This document shows, piece after piece, positions 8,075 to 16,900 of a stretch of DNA of 64,000 nucleotides. Positions within the stretch are counted from its first letter, which is position 1, and every line of letters starts with the position of its first letter. Location of the stretch: contig CAWIOS010000013.1 in NCBI GenBank assembly GCA_963837815.1, positions 1 to 64,000 on the forward strand, written 5' to 3'. The notes below the pieces were generated by a model that was given only the letters and a program-made list of their open reading frames with translations, did not search any database and had not been told where the DNA came from. The position numbers and the translations under genes are program-made. This stretch comes from Fen-1273 sp963837815. Lineage in GTDB: Bacteria > Bacteroidota > Ignavibacteria > UBA10030 > UBA6906.

Positions 8075-8208
8075 TGGACGTTCACCCGGACACGATCAGC
8101 ACGTTTGCGGTCACAATGACCGTCGTATTCTTTGGGGCAATCGCCCTTGGCAGTTGGCTTGAAGGGAAGATCGACAACGAGAAACGCAGAAGGGAGAAGA
8201 AGCGATGA
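8074..8208 (+). CDS. Tiny single-pass membrane protein
   Basis: A 44-residue protein, ATG 8074 overlapping the previous TGA. One hydrophobic helix (FAVTMTVVFFGAIALGSWL) is followed by a strongly basic tail (NEKRRREKKR), predicting the C-terminus in the cytoplasm. Its stop overlaps the next ATG. It may act with the following membrane-anchored protein. Confidence 0.5.
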   Translation: MDVHPDTISTFAVTMTVVFFGAIALGSWLEGKIDNEKRRREKKR

Positions 8209-8951
8209 ACCCGATAGGACAGGCAGTTGCGAGCGCGTGGCGCAGGATCAACGCAAGGGAGCTTGTGATGCTGTTTGTAATCGCGGTATTCGCGATAGCG
8301 TTCTTTGCCGAGCGGAACCGGCCCCAGCACGCACTTATCAAGGTCGCACCGTTCGATTCGACCGACGTAAAGCGGATCATGGCCGACTATCAGCGCGTAC
8401 TCTCCGAGAAAAGCACACTCCTCGAAACGATCCTGCAACTCCGGGCGCAGGTTCACGCCACCGGGGGCGCGGCATGGAACCCCCCCGTCTCCCCCCTGTC
8501 GCATGACACGGTATTCATTGTGCAGGAACGACCGGCCAAGGGCGACACAGCGCCGCCCCCGGCCTACACCGTCCACGTGTACCGGCAGGACGTAGCGTTC
8601 GCGGTGTTCGCCACAGGCGGCAAGGTCACAATCGCGACGATGAACCCCTACTATCAGGCCACCGGACAGCCCTACGTCAAGACCTACGAGTTCCCAAGGG
8701 GAGGCCGGGACTTCCAATTTGCCAGCACCGTACCGAGCGGCCCGGAAGCGCTGGACGGGATCAAGTTTGACGACGTGCGGAGGCCGGTCAGCTACGAGGG
8801 CGTGTGGATCGGCGGCGGCGCTCTCCTCCCCCGGCAATTCTACGGGAGCATGAGCGTTGTGTTCGAGTTCTACGAGCGCGTTCAGATCGTGCCAATGGCT
8901 TCGACGCTCCCGGCGGTAGGGGTCGAGGTTCGCTACAAACTTTTCCAATAG
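8205..8951 (+). CDS. Membrane-anchored phage protein with coiled coil
   Basis: A 248-residue protein. A basic N-terminus and one membrane helix (ELVMLFVIAVFAIAFFAE, residues 19-36) are followed by a heptad-like helix, VKRIMADYQRVLSEKSTLLE, then a Pro-rich linker and a beta-rich C-terminal half. This is a type II membrane topology with a periplasmic domain. It could be an envelope-spanning (spanin-like) or superinfection protein, but the domain is not one I recognise. It overlaps the preceding tiny membrane gene by ATGA, suggesting a functional pair. Confidence 0.6.
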   Translation: MNPIGQAVASAWRRINARELVMLFVIAVFAIAFFAERNRPQHALIKVAPFDSTDVKRIMADYQRVLSEKSTLLETILQLRAQVHATGGAAWNPPVSPLSHDTVFIVQERPAKGDTAPPPAYTVHVYRQDVAFAVFATGGKVTIATMNPYYQATGQPYVKTYEFPRGGRDFQFASTVPSGPEALDGIKFDDVRRPVSYEGVWIGGGALLPRQFYGSMSVVFEFYERVQIVPMASTLPAVGVEVRYKLFQ

Positions 8952-8959
8952 GAGACGCG

Positions 8960-9157
8960 ATGCCGACCTACGAGTACAAATGCGGCGAGTGCGGGGCAGG
9001 GTTCAGCGAGCTCTTCCTTACGCTTGCGGCGGTCGAGCGCGAGGAGCCGGAGACGAAGTGCCCGCATTGCGGTTCGATGGAGAAGGAAAGGCTTATGGCG
9101 ACGCCGACAGCGCGGCGATTCAAGGGGCGAGGTTGGACACGAAAGAGGGGGGCATGA
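8960..9157 (+). CDS. FmdB-type zinc-ribbon protein
   Basis: A 65-residue protein, ATG 8960 after GGAGACGCG. The sequence MPTYEYKCGECGAGFSEL, a middle helix and KCPHCGSMEKERLM match the putative regulatory FmdB-like zinc ribbon: two CxxC knuckles and the near-invariant MPxYEYxC start. The tail is basic (KGRGWTRKRGA). Such ribbons bind nucleic acid or act in small complexes; the phage role is unknown. Confidence 0.75.
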   Translation: MPTYEYKCGECGAGFSELFLTLAAVEREEPETKCPHCGSMEKERLMATPTARRFKGRGWTRKRGA

Positions 9158-9158
9158 T

Positions 9159-9482
9159 ATGTTCTTCTCATTCGGGATCGGCAAGATGGGCGACAAGCAG
9201 GCGGGCTTTTACTTCGAGAAGCAGAGGACGCCGGAGGAGATGCAAGCCCGGAAGCCCCACCGTGGCGGCGACACATACACCAATTGCGCGTTCGAGCGCC
9301 CGTTCGTCGTGGAGTTGCCCGTCGCCCCGCCTCCGCCGGTCAAGGGGAACCGGGAGGAAGCAATCGACAGGGCGCACAATTTGACCGGCCTTGACCGCGA
9401 GATCGTGGAGCGCGTGTGGGACGAGATACAGAAATACTACAAGGACAAGAACGCCCCGCCGAGGGAGGGCGACGCCGAGTGA
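9159..9482 (+). CDS. Hypothetical phage protein
   Basis: A 107-residue protein from ATG 9159. N-terminal half contains FFSFGIGKMGDKQAGFYFEK, a Pro-rich middle (VELPVAPPPPVKGN) and an acidic helical C-terminus (DREIVERVWDEIQKYYKD). No motif identifies a function. The stop overlaps the next GTG (GTGA). Confidence 0.55.
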   Translation: MFFSFGIGKMGDKQAGFYFEKQRTPEEMQARKPHRGGDTYTNCAFERPFVVELPVAPPPPVKGNREEAIDRAHNLTGLDREIVERVWDEIQKYYKDKNAPPREGDAE

Positions 9483-9679
9483 CACACGTGAGCTTCTTTT
9501 CGATTGACCGGACGGTGACGGTGACAAAGATCGACGTGACGCTCCTCAGCGACGACGTGGACAAGATGCGGGCGGTCGTGAAGGACGGAAGGGAGCGGAC
9601 AATCTACCCGCTCACGCTGGCCGAGTACAACAGGCTACGGATTGAGCTTACAGGGGGGCGAAGTGAAGCGGGCAAGTAA
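9479..9679 (+). CDS. Hypothetical small phage protein
   Basis: A 66-residue protein from GTG 9479 in a GTGA overlap. Predicted beta-rich (SFFSIDRTVTVTKIDVTLLS) with a C-terminal helix LTLAEYNRLRIELTGG. Its last 17 bases overlap the start of the minor head gene. No family recognised. Confidence 0.5.
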   Translation: MTHVSFFSIDRTVTVTKIDVTLLSDDVDKMRAVVKDGRERTIYPLTLAEYNRLRIELTGGRSEAGK

Positions 9680-10763
9680 CGCGGTTCCGAAATACGAAGT
9701 TGGCGGGATCAGCCACCTTGAGCAGTTGCGCCAGCTTGAGAGGTTTTTTTACGACAGCCTCGACTTCGAGCGCTTCTATGCCGACATAACGAAGTTCGCA
9801 GACGAGAAGCTACACCTTGAGGACGGAAGGCCGCTTGCGCTGGACGACCTGCGTGAGATTGACGGGTTCGTGCGGCGGTTCTTTGAGAAGAAGTTGGCCG
9901 ACGTGGAGCTATGGGTTGTGCGGGGGTTCGTGCTGGGGAAACTCATTGAACGGGGGGAGCAGGTTCCAGCGCTCCGGCCTATCCGTATCGAGGACTTGCC
10001 GACGAAGGTACGCGAGGCGGCGCGGGAGTTTAGCTTGACGGCGCGGGAGACGCGGGCGCTCGAATGGGCGGTTAGCCATGGAGCCGAGCACCTTACCAAC
10101 GCGACCAACGACACAATCAACACGGTTCAGCAGGCCATATTCGACAACACGAAGAACCGGAAGGGCTACCGAGCGCTCCGCCGGGACTTGGAAACCGCGT
10201 TCTTCGACAACGACAGCGAGCTTAACCGCAATTGGAAGCGCGTCGCGATCAGCGAGAGCAACAACGCCTTCAATCAGGGCTATATCGCGCAGATGAACGG
10301 CGGCGAGTGGGTGTGTGGGTTCAGCCTCCCGGATGCTTGCCCGCAATGCCGCCAGCTTATCGACGGCAAGGTGTATCCGGTGATTCGCCCGGAGGCGGAC
10401 ATGAGCTACAGTCACCACGCTCCGGAGAGCCACGAACGGGCGAAGTACGAATGGCTGTGGGAACACGCGATATGGCTTGAGAAGGACAATTTTGGCCGGT
10501 CAGGTGCGGAGCGGAAGCGGATCAACAAGGACTCCGGCAATCAGCCAGAAAACCTCCTCCCCCGCGAGCACCACGAAAAGTATATGCCCGCGATCCCGAT
10601 GCACCCGTATTGCCGGTGCAGGTGGGTCAGGTTGAACCCGGAAACAATGTACGTGGCGGGCGGCGAGATGAAAATGAGAGTGATGAATGAGGCGGCTTGG
10701 CGGGCGTGGCACGATAGCGTGATTTTGCCACTGCAGGCGGGCCTTGCACAATACGCGGTATAA
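9663..10763 (+). CDS. Minor head protein, MuF / SPP1 gp7 family
   Basis: About 366 residues from GTG 9663, with AGGGGGG just upstream (TTG 9642 is an alternative). The C-terminal third has the Mu gpF/SPP1 gp7 core: ISESNNAFNQGYIAQMNGGE, the Cys pair DACPQCRQLIDGKVYPV and the signature HPYCRCRWV near residue 325. Members sit inside the head on the portal and may be ejected with DNA. The gene follows the portal after a cassette of small genes, which is the expected order apart from the insert. Confidence 0.85.
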   Translation: MKRASNAVPKYEVGGISHLEQLRQLERFFYDSLDFERFYADITKFADEKLHLEDGRPLALDDLREIDGFVRRFFEKKLADVELWVVRGFVLGKLIERGEQVPALRPIRIEDLPTKVREAAREFSLTARETRALEWAVSHGAEHLTNATNDTINTVQQAIFDNTKNRKGYRALRRDLETAFFDNDSELNRNWKRVAISESNNAFNQGYIAQMNGGEWVCGFSLPDACPQCRQLIDGKVYPVIRPEADMSYSHHAPESHERAKYEWLWEHAIWLEKDNFGRSGAERKRINKDSGNQPENLLPREHHEKYMPAIPMHPYCRCRWVRLNPETMYVAGGEMKMRVMNEAAWRAWHDSVILPLQAGLAQYAV

Positions 10764-10779
10764 TCGACGGGGGGGGAAG

Positions 10780-12015
10780 ATGGTAACGGAAGCGCACAAG
10801 CTGGAAATCCTGAGAATCAAGGGATTGATTGCGGCGGAGAGGCCGCAACATGCGAGCAAGACGAAGGTTCAGTTTTCGCGGGACTTTCTGAAAGCTCACA
10901 AGGACGTGAAGCTCTCATTGATCCGGTTCAAGCAGTACGTCGAGGAATACGACCGGAATCCCGTCGCCCCGGCCCCCGATGTCCCAGCGCCGCCTCCGCC
11001 TCCCACGACCCCCACGGAGAGCGAGCAGATCATACACTTGCGGAAGGCCAACGGCGCACTCCTCAGCGCGATTGCCACGCTGAAAGAGAACAACGGTTCG
11101 CTGAAAGAAATGAGCGACCTGATAGCGGAATCCGTAAAGCAGGCGGAGCCGTTCGCGCCCTACAGCTATCCGCCCGCCGAGATGAAAAGCTCGCCCGTCG
11201 TCCCGGTGTTCAAGTGGAGCGATTGGCACATAGGCGAAGTGATCCGGGCCGAGGAGACGGAAGGGTTCGGGGAGTTCGACTACGCGATTGCCGAGGAGCG
11301 GCTTTTCGGAATGATTGAGGACTTCCTGCAGTGGATCGAGGTACAGCGCCGCGCTTACAACATAACGACCTGTACGATTTTCGGAGAGGGCGACTACGTG
11401 AGCGGCGACATTCACCCGGAGCTTTTGGCCACCAACGAATTTCCACTCCCGGTGCAGACCGCGAAGGCGGGGCTTTTGATGGGAGAGGCGATCCGGCGCA
11501 TAGCCCAGCATTTCGACACCGTGACCATGATTCAGGTCAACGCCGACAACCACGGACGCTTGCAGAAGAAGCCGCAGGCGAAGCAGAAGGGCGACAACAA
11601 CATGGGCTATTTGGTTCACACGATTGCGAACCAATACGCGGCCAAGATTGCCAACTTCACCCCGATAATGAGCGAGGGCGCGAAGTTCCTTGCCACGGTC
11701 AACGGCTACAAGTTCCTGATTGAACACGGCGACAGCTTCCGGGGCTGGATGGGAATACCGTACTACGGGATGATGCGCTCCCGCCACCGCGAGGCCAACA
11801 AGCGCATGACGACGGACAAGGGATTCCACTATCACAGTATGGGCCATTGGCACGTCCCGGCGCTTGTGGAAGGGCAGACCATCGTGAACGGGGCGCTCTC
11901 CGGAACCTCTGAGTTCGACCACATAGCCGGACGCCACGCCGACCCCGCGCAGGTGGCGTTCCTTGTCAATCAGAAACACGGAATCTTCAACATCGTCCCG
12001 TTCGCGGGGAGATAG
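10780..12015 (+). CDS. Calcineurin-like metallophosphoesterase
   Basis: About 411 residues from ATG 10780 after GGGGGGAAG. Residues 1-60 are helical with an HTH-like feel. A Pro-rich linker (PAPDVPAPPPPPTT) and a coiled coil follow, then the catalytic domain with the five metallophosphoesterase blocks: SDWHIGE, FGEGDYVSG, VNADNHGR, EHGDSF and GHWHVP. These coordinate a di-metal centre that hydrolyses phosphodiesters or monoesters. Phage members resemble SbcD/Mre11-type nucleases, but substrate cannot be read from motifs. It may process DNA or nucleotides together with the next two genes. Confidence 0.8.
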   Translation: MVTEAHKLEILRIKGLIAAERPQHASKTKVQFSRDFLKAHKDVKLSLIRFKQYVEEYDRNPVAPAPDVPAPPPPPTTPTESEQIIHLRKANGALLSAIATLKENNGSLKEMSDLIAESVKQAEPFAPYSYPPAEMKSSPVVPVFKWSDWHIGEVIRAEETEGFGEFDYAIAEERLFGMIEDFLQWIEVQRRAYNITTCTIFGEGDYVSGDIHPELLATNEFPLPVQTAKAGLLMGEAIRRIAQHFDTVTMIQVNADNHGRLQKKPQAKQKGDNNMGYLVHTIANQYAAKIANFTPIMSEGAKFLATVNGYKFLIEHGDSFRGWMGIPYYGMMRSRHREANKRMTTDKGFHYHSMGHWHVPALVEGQTIVNGALSGTSEFDHIAGRHADPAQVAFLVNQKHGIFNIVPFAGR

Positions 12016-12023
12016 GGGGAGCC

Positions 12024-12551
12024 ATGCGGGTAGCAATCGACATAGACGGAGTGCTGAGGGACTTCACGAACGCGGTCAAGACCGTGTATCTGGAAGAGTT
12101 CCCGCACCACAAGGTCGAGGAGATCACCGAATGGGGGATACACAAGTTCTATCCCATCGGAGAGGGAATCTACGACTTTGTGTTCAAGCTCCATGCCGAG
12201 GAGATATTCACTAAGGCGCAGGCGTACCGGGGCGCGGCAGCGTTCATGCGGGCGCTGAAAGCCCGAAAACATGAAGTGTGGGTTGTGACCTCACAGCCGA
12301 TGGGACAGGAGCCGTTCACGCTTCAATGGCTGAGAGACAACGGGATCGTGTACGACAGTATCGCGTTCACGGTCAACAAGCCGGTAGTGGATTGCGACAT
12401 ATTCCTAGACGACGGGACGCACAACTTGACCGCGATCAGGGAAGCGGGGAAGTTCGCGGTTGCGTTCGACCGGCCTTGGAATAGCGGCTGGACGGGGTTG
12501 CGGGTCAAATCATACAAGGGGTTCACCGACTTGCTTAAAGGGGGAGTATGA
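12024..12551 (+). CDS. HAD-family 5'-nucleotidase-like phosphatase
   Basis: 175 residues, ATG 12024 after GGGGGAGCC. HAD motif I is AIDIDGVLRDF (nucleophile Asp plus Asp+2); motif II is WVVTSQP; the late acidic motif is CDIFLDDGTHN. The cap between motifs I and II is short and helical, as in 5'(3')-deoxyribonucleotidases. Expected reaction: removal of phosphate from a (deoxy)nucleoside monophosphate. Its position next to a dGTP-diphosphohydrolase-like gene suggests nucleotide-pool control: dNTP to dNMP by the neighbour, dNMP to nucleoside here. Confidence 0.75.
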   Translation: MRVAIDIDGVLRDFTNAVKTVYLEEFPHHKVEEITEWGIHKFYPIGEGIYDFVFKLHAEEIFTKAQAYRGAAAFMRALKARKHEVWVVTSQPMGQEPFTLQWLRDNGIVYDSIAFTVNKPVVDCDIFLDDGTHNLTAIREAGKFAVAFDRPWNSGWTGLRVKSYKGFTDLLKGGV

Positions 12552-13393
12552 GCACGTTTGACAGAGTGCAGGATTCGGGCGAGCGCCGGGAGTTCACGAC
12601 CGGATCAGTCAGGGACAAGGCGGTGGGCAAGGGCCGGTTCGACCTTATCCCGGAGTATTGCGAGCAGAGGTTGGCCCGCCACTACGAGAACGGCGCGGTC
12701 AAGTATGAGGCCCGCAATTGGGAGAAGGGGCAACCGCTCTCCGTCTATCTGTCGAGTTGCCGGAGGCATTGGGGCAAGGTGCTCCTCAATATGCAGGACG
12801 AGGATCACGCCGCCGCCGTCGTATGGAATATGTACGGCTATATGTGGACGCGGAACGAGATCGAGACGGGCCGACTCCCCAAGGAGCTTGACGACCTTGG
12901 ACACACGATGAAGGCCAGGGAGCCGAAGCAGACCGCTAGCCCGAACGAGGCGGAGCGCGTGTGCCTGAACTGCAAGAGGCCGATATACAAAGACCCCGTT
13001 GCGGGCGTGTGGCGTCATTCGGACGACTTCCGGTTCGTATGCGAGGTTTACGACAACGGCGACCTTTCGGTTGCGACTCCCCTCCCCGTTGCGGTCGAGG
13101 ATCAGAAATGTATCGAGAAGTTGACCGGGAGGCGCGTCCGGGAGACAACCGCCGAGCACAAGGCCAAGGTGCTGGCCATGTTCGAGGGCGGGCCGGTCGT
13201 GTGGACGGAGGCGACGCCGCCCGGAATGGAAACAGAGGTTGATGCGCAACTGAGGGCGTCATACGAGGAGCACTACGGGAAGCCGTCCGAGAACGGCGCA
13301 AAGCTCGCGGAGTTTATCAGGCGGGTTGAGGCCGACGCCGCCCGGAAGGAAGCCGCAGACGCGGAGCCGCCCGCGTCCCCCAAAAAAGGATAG
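12548..13393 (+). CDS. dATP/dGTP diphosphohydrolase-like protein
   Basis: 281 residues with ATGA overlap to the HAD gene. The N-terminal 100 residues match the all-alpha dATP/dGTP diphosphohydrolase N-terminal (MazG-like) pattern: GKGRFDLIPEYCEQRLARHY, KYEARNWEKGQPLS and DEDHAAAVVWNMYGY, with acidic residues placed for Mg binding. A Cys pair (CLNCKRPI) and a long polar C-terminus follow. Relatives convert dGTP or dATP to the monophosphate, and one subgroup serves 2-aminoadenine DNA synthesis. No PurZ-like gene is in this window, so base substitution is not supported here. Confidence 0.65.
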   Translation: MSTFDRVQDSGERREFTTGSVRDKAVGKGRFDLIPEYCEQRLARHYENGAVKYEARNWEKGQPLSVYLSSCRRHWGKVLLNMQDEDHAAAVVWNMYGYMWTRNEIETGRLPKELDDLGHTMKAREPKQTASPNEAERVCLNCKRPIYKDPVAGVWRHSDDFRFVCEVYDNGDLSVATPLPVAVEDQKCIEKLTGRRVRETTAEHKAKVLAMFEGGPVVWTEATPPGMETEVDAQLRASYEEHYGKPSENGAKLAEFIRRVEADAARKEAADAEPPASPKKG

Positions 13394-13397
13394 CGAG

Positions 13398-13621
13398 ATG
13401 AAAATTCAGAACGTGTACGCGAAGCCGCAGGGTGACGTGTTTGTGGCGGGAACGCCGGTCGAGATGGAATGGAGCGAGGGCTTGGAGCCGCTCGCGGTCA
13501 GGAGCTATGAAATCAGGGAAATCGGGCAGGGCCGTTACCTCCTCCGGGTCAAGTGCCGGGAGCGCATGATCGGGCATTCGATAGTCCGCAAGAGCGGGCT
13601 GTCGGTTCAGTATTTCGATGA
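13398..13621 (+). CDS. Small phage protein before polyvalent block
   Basis: ATG 13398 behind AAAGGATAGCGAG. About 73 residues, beta-rich (VYAKPQGDVFVAGTPVEMEW, IGQGRYLLRVKCRERMI). The frame stays open past 13621 into the giant downstream gene, but codon third positions lose their strong G/C preference at about 13620, where another frame takes over. A TGA at 13619-13621 overlapping ATG 13618 is the likely true end if one base is missing. The alternative is a continuous frame from 13398 through the polyvalent protein. Confidence 0.45.
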
Positions 13622-13938
13622 TGGCGAGGGGAACATTATCGGGAGGTATGGCGATGGCACAACGAAAATTGAGAATTGGCTGGCCAAGGGTGTACATACC
13701 AACCGTGGCGAAGTTGTTGACGTGGGAGATGCTTTTGTGGCTGTACGAGTGGCGGAAGGAAAGGTCGTTCTATGCGGGAAGGATAGCCTCCTCCCGGCTG
13801 GAAACGATCAAGCAGAAACAGCGCACGTGCAGGAAACGCGGGACACTCTCCGAGAAATCCAAAAAAGCATTGAAGCGGGTCAGGGCAAGAAGGCTTCGGA
13901 AGCAAAATCGGCGCGTGTTCAGATTCTTAGGCTTTTGA
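13618..13938 (+). CDS. Small very basic protein (alternate frame)
   Basis: 106 residues from ATG 13618; ATG 13648 or 13654 behind GGGAGG is also possible. Third codon positions are far more G/C-rich here than in the frame running through from 13398, which is why I prefer it. Contains a hydrophobic/aromatic stretch (PTVAKLLTWEMLLWLYEWRK) and an Arg/Lys-rich tail (KKALKRVRARRLRKQNRR). Possibly membrane- or nucleic-acid-associated. Function unknown. Confidence 0.45.
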   Translation: MMARGTLSGGMAMAQRKLRIGWPRVYIPTVAKLLTWEMLLWLYEWRKERSFYAGRIASSRLETIKQKQRTCRKRGTLSEKSKKALKRVRARRLRKQNRRVFRFLGF

Positions 13939-13952
13939 AGGGGCTGAACTTC

Positions 13953-16900
13953 ATGCCCCAGGCCGATACGACCGAGCACAACGAGGGGGAAACGCGGTCA
14001 TTCGGCCCCAACGATATGCGAACCCTTATGAGGGCGCAGGGCGGGGAACTACGCTGGATGGACGCGGACGAAAAGCAGAAGGAGCTACAGCGCCGGACAG
14101 GGGAGGCGCAGGCCAAGACGAACGCGAAGCCGCCGACCGGGGGAACGGGCGAGGCCCAGCAGAAGCCGGACGCGCAGAAGCCCCAGCCGAAACAGGTCAA
14201 GGTAGGCGACGTGACCGTGGGGGGCGCAAAGGTCATTGACCACGCGGACAATATCGTGGCGATCAAGAAGCCGGACGGGACGACCGGGACGATGCGCCGG
14301 GAGGACGTGGACAAGAAGCAGATCCGCGAGCAAGACATGATTGCCATGGCCCGCGAAGATAAGGTGAGAGCGAGCAAGGAGAAACACGCCAAGGACTACG
14401 GAGCGGTCGCGGACGAGCACCTACAGGAGCGGCAGGCGGCGGAAGATCGGAAGTTCAACCCCGACAAGACGGCAATCGGGGAAACGTACATGAGGGAGGT
14501 CGAGGCGATCCGGCAGGAGGCTAAGGGTTCGCCGGAGTTTCAGGCGTTCGCCAAGACCGTCGAGGGCTGGCACAATTCGGGCGGGCTGTCGTTCGAGCAG
14601 ACGTTCAAGGAGAAGATCGGAGACGACGTAACCCGGAACCGGACGATGCGGAAAACGTGGAACCCGCAAGAAAAGCGGGCCATGTTCGAGCTTGACGACC
14701 GGAGCCTCCGCATGACGCTGGACGGCAAGGAATACGAGGTATCGGGCGCGAGTGACGACCTTGGCAAGTTCACGCTCCGGGACGAGGACGGGACAGAACA
14801 GGAAGTCGAACGCCACCGGCTCGACAAGTACCGGGGCAATATCCGAATTGACGAGGACGGGAACGCCTACATAATCAAAGGTGACAAGGTTGCGGGACAG
14901 TTGAAAATGGACGCGGGGATCACGCAGGAGGACTTACTTTCCCCCGGCACAATCGGGATCGTGAATGACGAGGTATGGAAGGCAATCCAGGAGGCGAGCG
15001 GCGCGAAGTTCACCGACCTGCACCTTGGCAGAGTGCAGACCGGAATTGTCATGTTCAAACACGGCAACGACGCCGGTGTGATCGACGGTTCGGGCCGCAC
15101 CTACGGGGCGAACAAGCGAGTTGCCAAGCGGGACGTGCCGACTGGGGCGCTGGACGCCGAGACGCGGGAGATGCAGAAGCGCGTCAAGGATATGCAGGCC
15201 AAGATTGACGCCGAGCACCGGGACAGGCTCGACCTGAACCTTGCCAAGACGATGATCGAGAGCGGACAGGCGAAGCCCCACGACGGGAGCCAGCCGGGAC
15301 GCAAGGGATTGGACGCCGCGAAGTACAACGACGTGTTTGACACCTATTTCGCCAGCCTTGGAAAAGACGCGAGCGCGAGGGTTGCGGGAGCCTACGGGAC
15401 GGAAGAATGGGGCGCGAACGTCAAGGCGCTTGGCGAGTTGATGAAGGTCGAGGACGTGAAGCGGGCACAGCAGATTGAAGCCGTCAACGCCATGAGCAAG
15501 TCGGGCGTCATGTTTGACGTGCCGAAGCCCCGCCCCATCGAGGACTACATGGCGGCGGCGGATCAGGTGTTGCGCCAGAAGCGGAGCGACTACAGGGCGG
15601 AAGCGCGGGCGAACCGGAAGCAACAACTCCGGGAGAACGACCTGAAAATGACCTTTCAGAGCGACGAGGACGCCGAGATACCGACGAGCGCCAAGGCCGT
15701 GGCCAAGGACGTGCAGACGATCCGGGACAGCAAGGGCCGTCAGTACCGTGTGCAGTACGCAATCGTTCCCATGGAGAGCGTGATTCAGAGCCACGATGTA
15801 AGCGGCGCGACGAACCCGGAGCACCCCGCCGAGCTACAGGCCCGCAAGCGCGAGGGCGCGGTGAGCGTCCGGCAAATGGCCAAGATCGCCGCCGACATAA
15901 ACGATTCCGTTGTGCAGGACAACGCCGACGCCACCAACGGCGCACCCGTCGCCTACGCGAAGGGTGACAAGGTGTATATCAGCCAAGGCAACGGCAGGGC
16001 GGCAGGGATCAAGGGAACCGAGGGGGATCAGAGGAAAAAGTATTACGGGATGATGGTTGACAAGGCCCGGAAGCTGGGACTCCCAACCGAAAACCTGAAC
16101 GAGAACGATATGTTGGTACGGGTTATGACGCCCGACCACACCTATCAGGACGCCCGGAAGCTCGCGGCGTGGGGGCAGGCGAGCGCGGCACTCCCGTACA
16201 CGTCGGTCGAGAGCGCACGTGCGTATCAGATCGCGCAGGACAGGGTATTTGACCATGGCGTGAACCTTGAGGGCGTGGGAGCGCGGGCGATTGACGAGCG
16301 CAACGTCGCCACGTTCATTTCCAAGAACCCGGAGCTTTACAAGAAGATCGCGGAGGACTCAGGCTACAGCGCCGAGCAGGTGGAAGCGCACCCCCGGATA
16401 CAGGCGGAGCTTATCAATACCGCGCTTGCTCGCACAGCTACGGCCCAAGTTCATTGACGACATGGCGGGCCGGGACGACCGGACGCACCTTGCCGTCTCA
16501 GCCGTTGCCCCTATCCTTATCGACAACAAGAAATTGGTTGACGACGGGAAAATCCCGAAGTCCGCCGACCTTGAGGATTTCATGGACAAGGTCGTGATGG
16601 ACTACAGCACCTTGGACAGCGCAACCAAGACGCTTATGAACGTGAAGAACGGCCAGAGCGCATTCCTTGACGCCACCGACGCCAGCCACCCGAAGGCGCT
16701 CCTCCGGCAGATGAATCAGGAGGATATGTTGAGCGCTCAGGCCGGGGAGCAAAACCGGTTCCGTGATCCGATGCACGTCATTGGACTCATGGCCTACAGC
16801 GATTCCATGCAGAAGCGCACCGAGAACGAATCCGCGCAGGCGGGGGCGTCGCGCTTTGCACTCAGGCTCCGGCGGTTCCACGAAGCCATTGCAGAAGCGG

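Noticed and set aside
10915..12036. Minus-strand 373-residue open frame
   Set aside because: Antisense of the metallophosphoesterase gene, with no ribosome site and shadow-type composition.
12548..13393. A 2-aminoadenine (base Z) genome
   Set aside because: Only a dGTP-diphosphohydrolase-like gene is present; no PurZ-type or dATP-triphosphohydrolase partner is seen in the window.
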